A stretch of DNA of 7,082 nucleotides from Alphaproteobacteria bacterium (GTDB lineage Bacteria > Pseudomonadota > Alphaproteobacteria > Sphingomonadales > Sphingomonadaceae), in NCBI GenBank assembly GCA_028293055.1, contig JAQGLD010000473.1, forward strand, positions 1-7,082, given 5' to 3'. Below, one piece after another: positions 5,131 through 7,082 of this stretch; the first letter of the stretch is position 1; each line of letters begins with the position of its first letter. The position numbers and the translations under genes are program-made. The notes under the pieces were generated by a model, which was given only the letters and a program-made list of their open reading frames with translations, did no database searches and was not told the DNA's origin.

Positions 5131-7082
5131 CTAAAGGAAGCTGTACGGATCCACATCAACCGCGACCCGAACGCCGCGCGGCCAGTCGAGCTTGCCGAGC
5201 CACTCGCGGATGATGTCCTGGACCTCGAGCGCGCGGGCGGCGTGGACGAGGAGGCGCTGACGGTGGCGGCCGCGGAGCATTGCGAGCGGGGCGGGGGCGG
5301 GGCCGAACACAGCCATATTCTCGACCCGCGGCGCGGTGCGGCCGATCAGGCGGGCGGTTTCGACAGCTTCGGACAGGTCTTCGGAGGAGACGATGATCCC
5401 CGCGAGCCGGCCGAAGGGTGGCATCGCGGCCTCGCGCCGCGCGTCGGTCTCGGCGGCGTAGAAGCTCTCGGAATCGCCGCTAATCAGCGCCTCGATCACC
5501 GGCGCCGAGGGCTCGTGGGTCTGGACGAAGACCCGGCCGGGCTTCTCGCCGCGGCCGGCGCGGCCGGCGACCTGGGCGATCTGCTGGAAGCTGCGCTCGG
5601 CGGCGCGAAGATCGCCGCCTGACAGGCCGAGATCGGCGTCGATCACCCCGACCAGAGTCAGGTTGGGGAAATGATAGCCCTTGGTGACGAGCTGAGTGCC
5701 GACGACGATGTCGATCTCGCCGGCCTCCATCCGTCCGACGAATTCGGCGGCCTTGGCCGGGGACCAGATCGTGTCCGAGGTAACGATCGCGGTGCGCGCC
5801 TCGGGGAAGAGCGCCCGGACCTCGTCGGCGATCCGCTCCACTCCGGGGCCGACCGGGACCAGCGAATCGATCTCCTCGCATTCCGGGCAGGCGCGCGGCG
5901 GCGGCATGACATGGCCGCAATGATGGCAGGCCAGGCGGTGGACGAGACGATGCTCGACCATCCAGGCGGTGCAATTGGGGCATTGGAAGCGGTGGCCGCA
6001 ATGACGGCAGAGGGTCAAAGGCGCGTAGCCGCGGCGGTTGAGGAAGAGCAGGCTCTGCTCGCCGCGCGCCAGGTTCGCCTCGATCTCGGCAACGAGGCGC
6101 GGCGCGATCCAGCGTCCGCGCGGCGGCGGATCGGCGAGCAGATCGAGCGCGACGATCTCGGGCAATTCGGCGACCCCGTAGCGGGTCGGAAGCTTGACCT
6201 CCTGATACACCCCGATCTCGGCCATCTGCCGGGTCTCGATCGCGGGCGTGGCAGAGGCCAGGACGATCGGGATATGCTCCAGCTTGGCCCGCATCACCGC
6301 GACGTCGCGGGCGTGATACTGGACTCCCTCCTCCTGCTTGAAGCTCGTCTCATGCGCCTCGTCGACCACGATCAGGCCGAGCTTCGCGTAAGGCAGGAAC
6401 AGGGAGGAACGAGCGCCGACCACCACCAGCGCCTCGCCGGTGGCGATCGAGCGCCAGGCGCGGCGGCGCTGCGACTGGCGAAGGCCCGAATGCCAGGCGA
6501 CCGGCTCATGCCCGAAGCGCGCAGCGAAGCGCTTGAGGAAGGGCTCGGTCAGCGCGATCTCGGGGAGCAGGACCAGGGTCTGGCGGCCGCGGCGTATCGC
6601 TTCGGCGATCGCCTCGAAATAGACCTCGGTCTTGCCCGAACCGGTGACTCCGTCGAGCAGGAAGGGTGCGAACTCTTCGGCTCGGACCGCCGCGACGAAT
6701 TGCTGCGCAGCTTCGCTCTGCGCCTGCTCGAGCCGTGGAGGCGCGAAATCGGCCTGCGGCTGCGGATAGGGATCGTCGACCGACACTTCGACCGGCTCGA
6801 TCGCCCCGGTCTTGACCAGGCCGCGTAACACTGCGTCCGAGACGTCGGCGGCAAGGGCGAGCTCGCGGATCAGACCCTGGCGCTCCCCGATCCGCTCGAG
6901 CGCCTGTAATCGCTGCGGGGTCAGTCGCTCCGGGACGAGGCCGGTGGCGCGATATTCGGTGACGGTGCGGCCGCGCTCGAGTGCGCTGGTCGAGGCGAGC
7001 GACATGCGCAGCACCGAGGCCAGGGGCGCGAGATAATAATCGGCGGTCCACTCGATCAGGCGTCGCAGCGGCTGCGCGAGCG
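5131..7082 (-). CDS. priA: Primosomal replication-restart helicase PriA, 5' end outside window
   Basis: PriA is an ATP-driven 3'-to-5' DNA helicase that recognises stalled or repaired forks and reloads the replicative helicase. The frame is open from the right edge (LAQPLRRLIEWTADYYLAPL) to the TAG at 5131-5133, about 649 residues. Visible motifs in order are the P-loop GVTGSGKTE at 6651-6625, the DEAH box (VVDEAHETSFKQEE) near 6369-6328, helicase motif LASATPAIETR, eight zinc-binding cysteines between 6009 and 5878 (CRHCGHRFQCPNC, then LACHHCGH and CPEC), QVAGRAGRGEKPGRVFVQTH near 5574-5515, and the C-terminal DVDPYSFL. Cysteine spacing equals that of E. coli PriA (Cys436 to Cys479), implying that about 78 N-terminal residues, part of the 3'-end-binding domain, lie beyond the window. 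An in-frame start at 7014 is internal to the conserved region and not the real one. A strong terminator follows directly. Confidence 0.97.
   Translation of the reverse strand, partial: LAQPLRRLIEWTADYYLAPLASVLRMSLASTSALERGRTVTEYRATGLVPERLTPQRLQALERIGERQGLIRELALAADVSDAVLRGLVKTGAIEPVEVSVDDPYPQPQADFAPPRLEQAQSEAAQQFVAAVRAEEFAPFLLDGVTGSGKTEVYFEAIAEAIRRGRQTLVLLPEIALTEPFLKRFAARFGHEPVAWHSGLRQSQRRRAWRSIATGEALVVVGARSSLFLPYAKLGLIVVDEAHETSFKQEEGVQYHARDVAVMRAKLEHIPIVLASATPAIETRQMAEIGVYQEVKLPTRYGVAELPEIVALDLLADPPPRGRWIAPRLVAEIEANLARGEQSLLFLNRRGYAPLTLCRHCGHRFQCPNCTAWMVEHRLVHRLACHHCGHVMPPPRACPECEEIDSLVPVGPGVERIADEVRALFPEARTAIVTSDTIWSPAKAAEFVGRMEAGEIDIVVGTQLVTKGYHFPNLTLVGVIDADLGLSGGDLRAAERSFQQIAQVAGRAGRGEKPGRVFVQTHEPSAPVIEALISGDSESFYAAETDARREAAMPPFGRLAGIIVSSEDLSEAVETARLIGRTAPRVENMAVFGPAPAPLAMLRGRHRQRLLVHAARALEVQDIIREWLGKLDWPRGVRVAVDVDPYSFL

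Noticed and set aside
4181..5134. Plus-strand open frame of 317 codons opposite the AraC gene and into the palindrome
   Set aside because: It is antisense to a clear AraC-family gene, runs through the terminator palindrome giving a Gly/Pro/Glu-rich end, and shows no domain.
5671..6828. Plus-strand open frame of 385 codons opposite priA
   Set aside because: It mirrors the priA codon pattern, has Arg/Asp/Ala-rich composition and no family resemblance, while priA is complete in its motifs on the other strand.
1..7082. CRISPR arrays, IS elements, tRNA or rRNA genes, phage genes
   Set aside because: No regularly spaced repeats, transposase motifs, terminal repeats or RNA-gene signatures were seen on reading the window.

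Overview
The window looks like chromosome from a high-GC alphaproteobacterium, most likely a sphingomonad. The evidence is the GC-rich third codon positions, the AtpH N-terminus ([19 protein letters not shown]), the atpH-atpA order, and priA lying upstream of atpH on the same strand. The genus is my inference from sequence feel, not from a search.

Layout, left to right. Positions 1-1100 (minus) hold the first 366 codons of atpA, the F1 ATP synthase alpha subunit, which runs off the left edge. Positions 1103-1657 (minus) hold atpH, the delta subunit, two bases upstream of atpA and read from a GTG start. Positions 1658-1953 form a divergent intergenic region with a GC-rich stem-loop in the atpH leader and a set of nested inverted repeats just before the plus-strand genes. 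Positions 1954-3500 (plus) hold a tight two-gene unit: a DUF1203 protein followed two bases later by ada, a bifunctional alkylation sensor and DNA methyltransferase. Positions 3501-4069 contain no convincing gene, only a weak short open frame with a hydrophobic segment and an inverted repeat. Positions 4070-4945 (minus) hold an AraC-family regulator with more relaxed codon use than ada. Positions 5072-5127 are a 56-base perfect palindrome, almost certainly the priA terminator and possibly a member of a dispersed repeat family. Positions 5131-7082 (minus) hold the C-terminal ~649 residues of priA, the replication-restart helicase, cut by the right edge.

The core genes (priA, atpH, atpA) are housekeeping. 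In many alphaproteobacteria, as I recall, priA sits directly upstream of atpHAGDC. Here about 3.5 kb separates them, holding a DNA-alkylation repair unit on the opposite strand and an unlinked regulator, which suggests an accessory segment placed at this junction. I see no phage, IS element, CRISPR array, tRNA or rRNA. I also see no clearly new multi-gene system. The points most worth checking are the DUF1203-ada coupling, the nested repeats upstream of it, the palindrome after priA, and the unexplained 570-base stretch.
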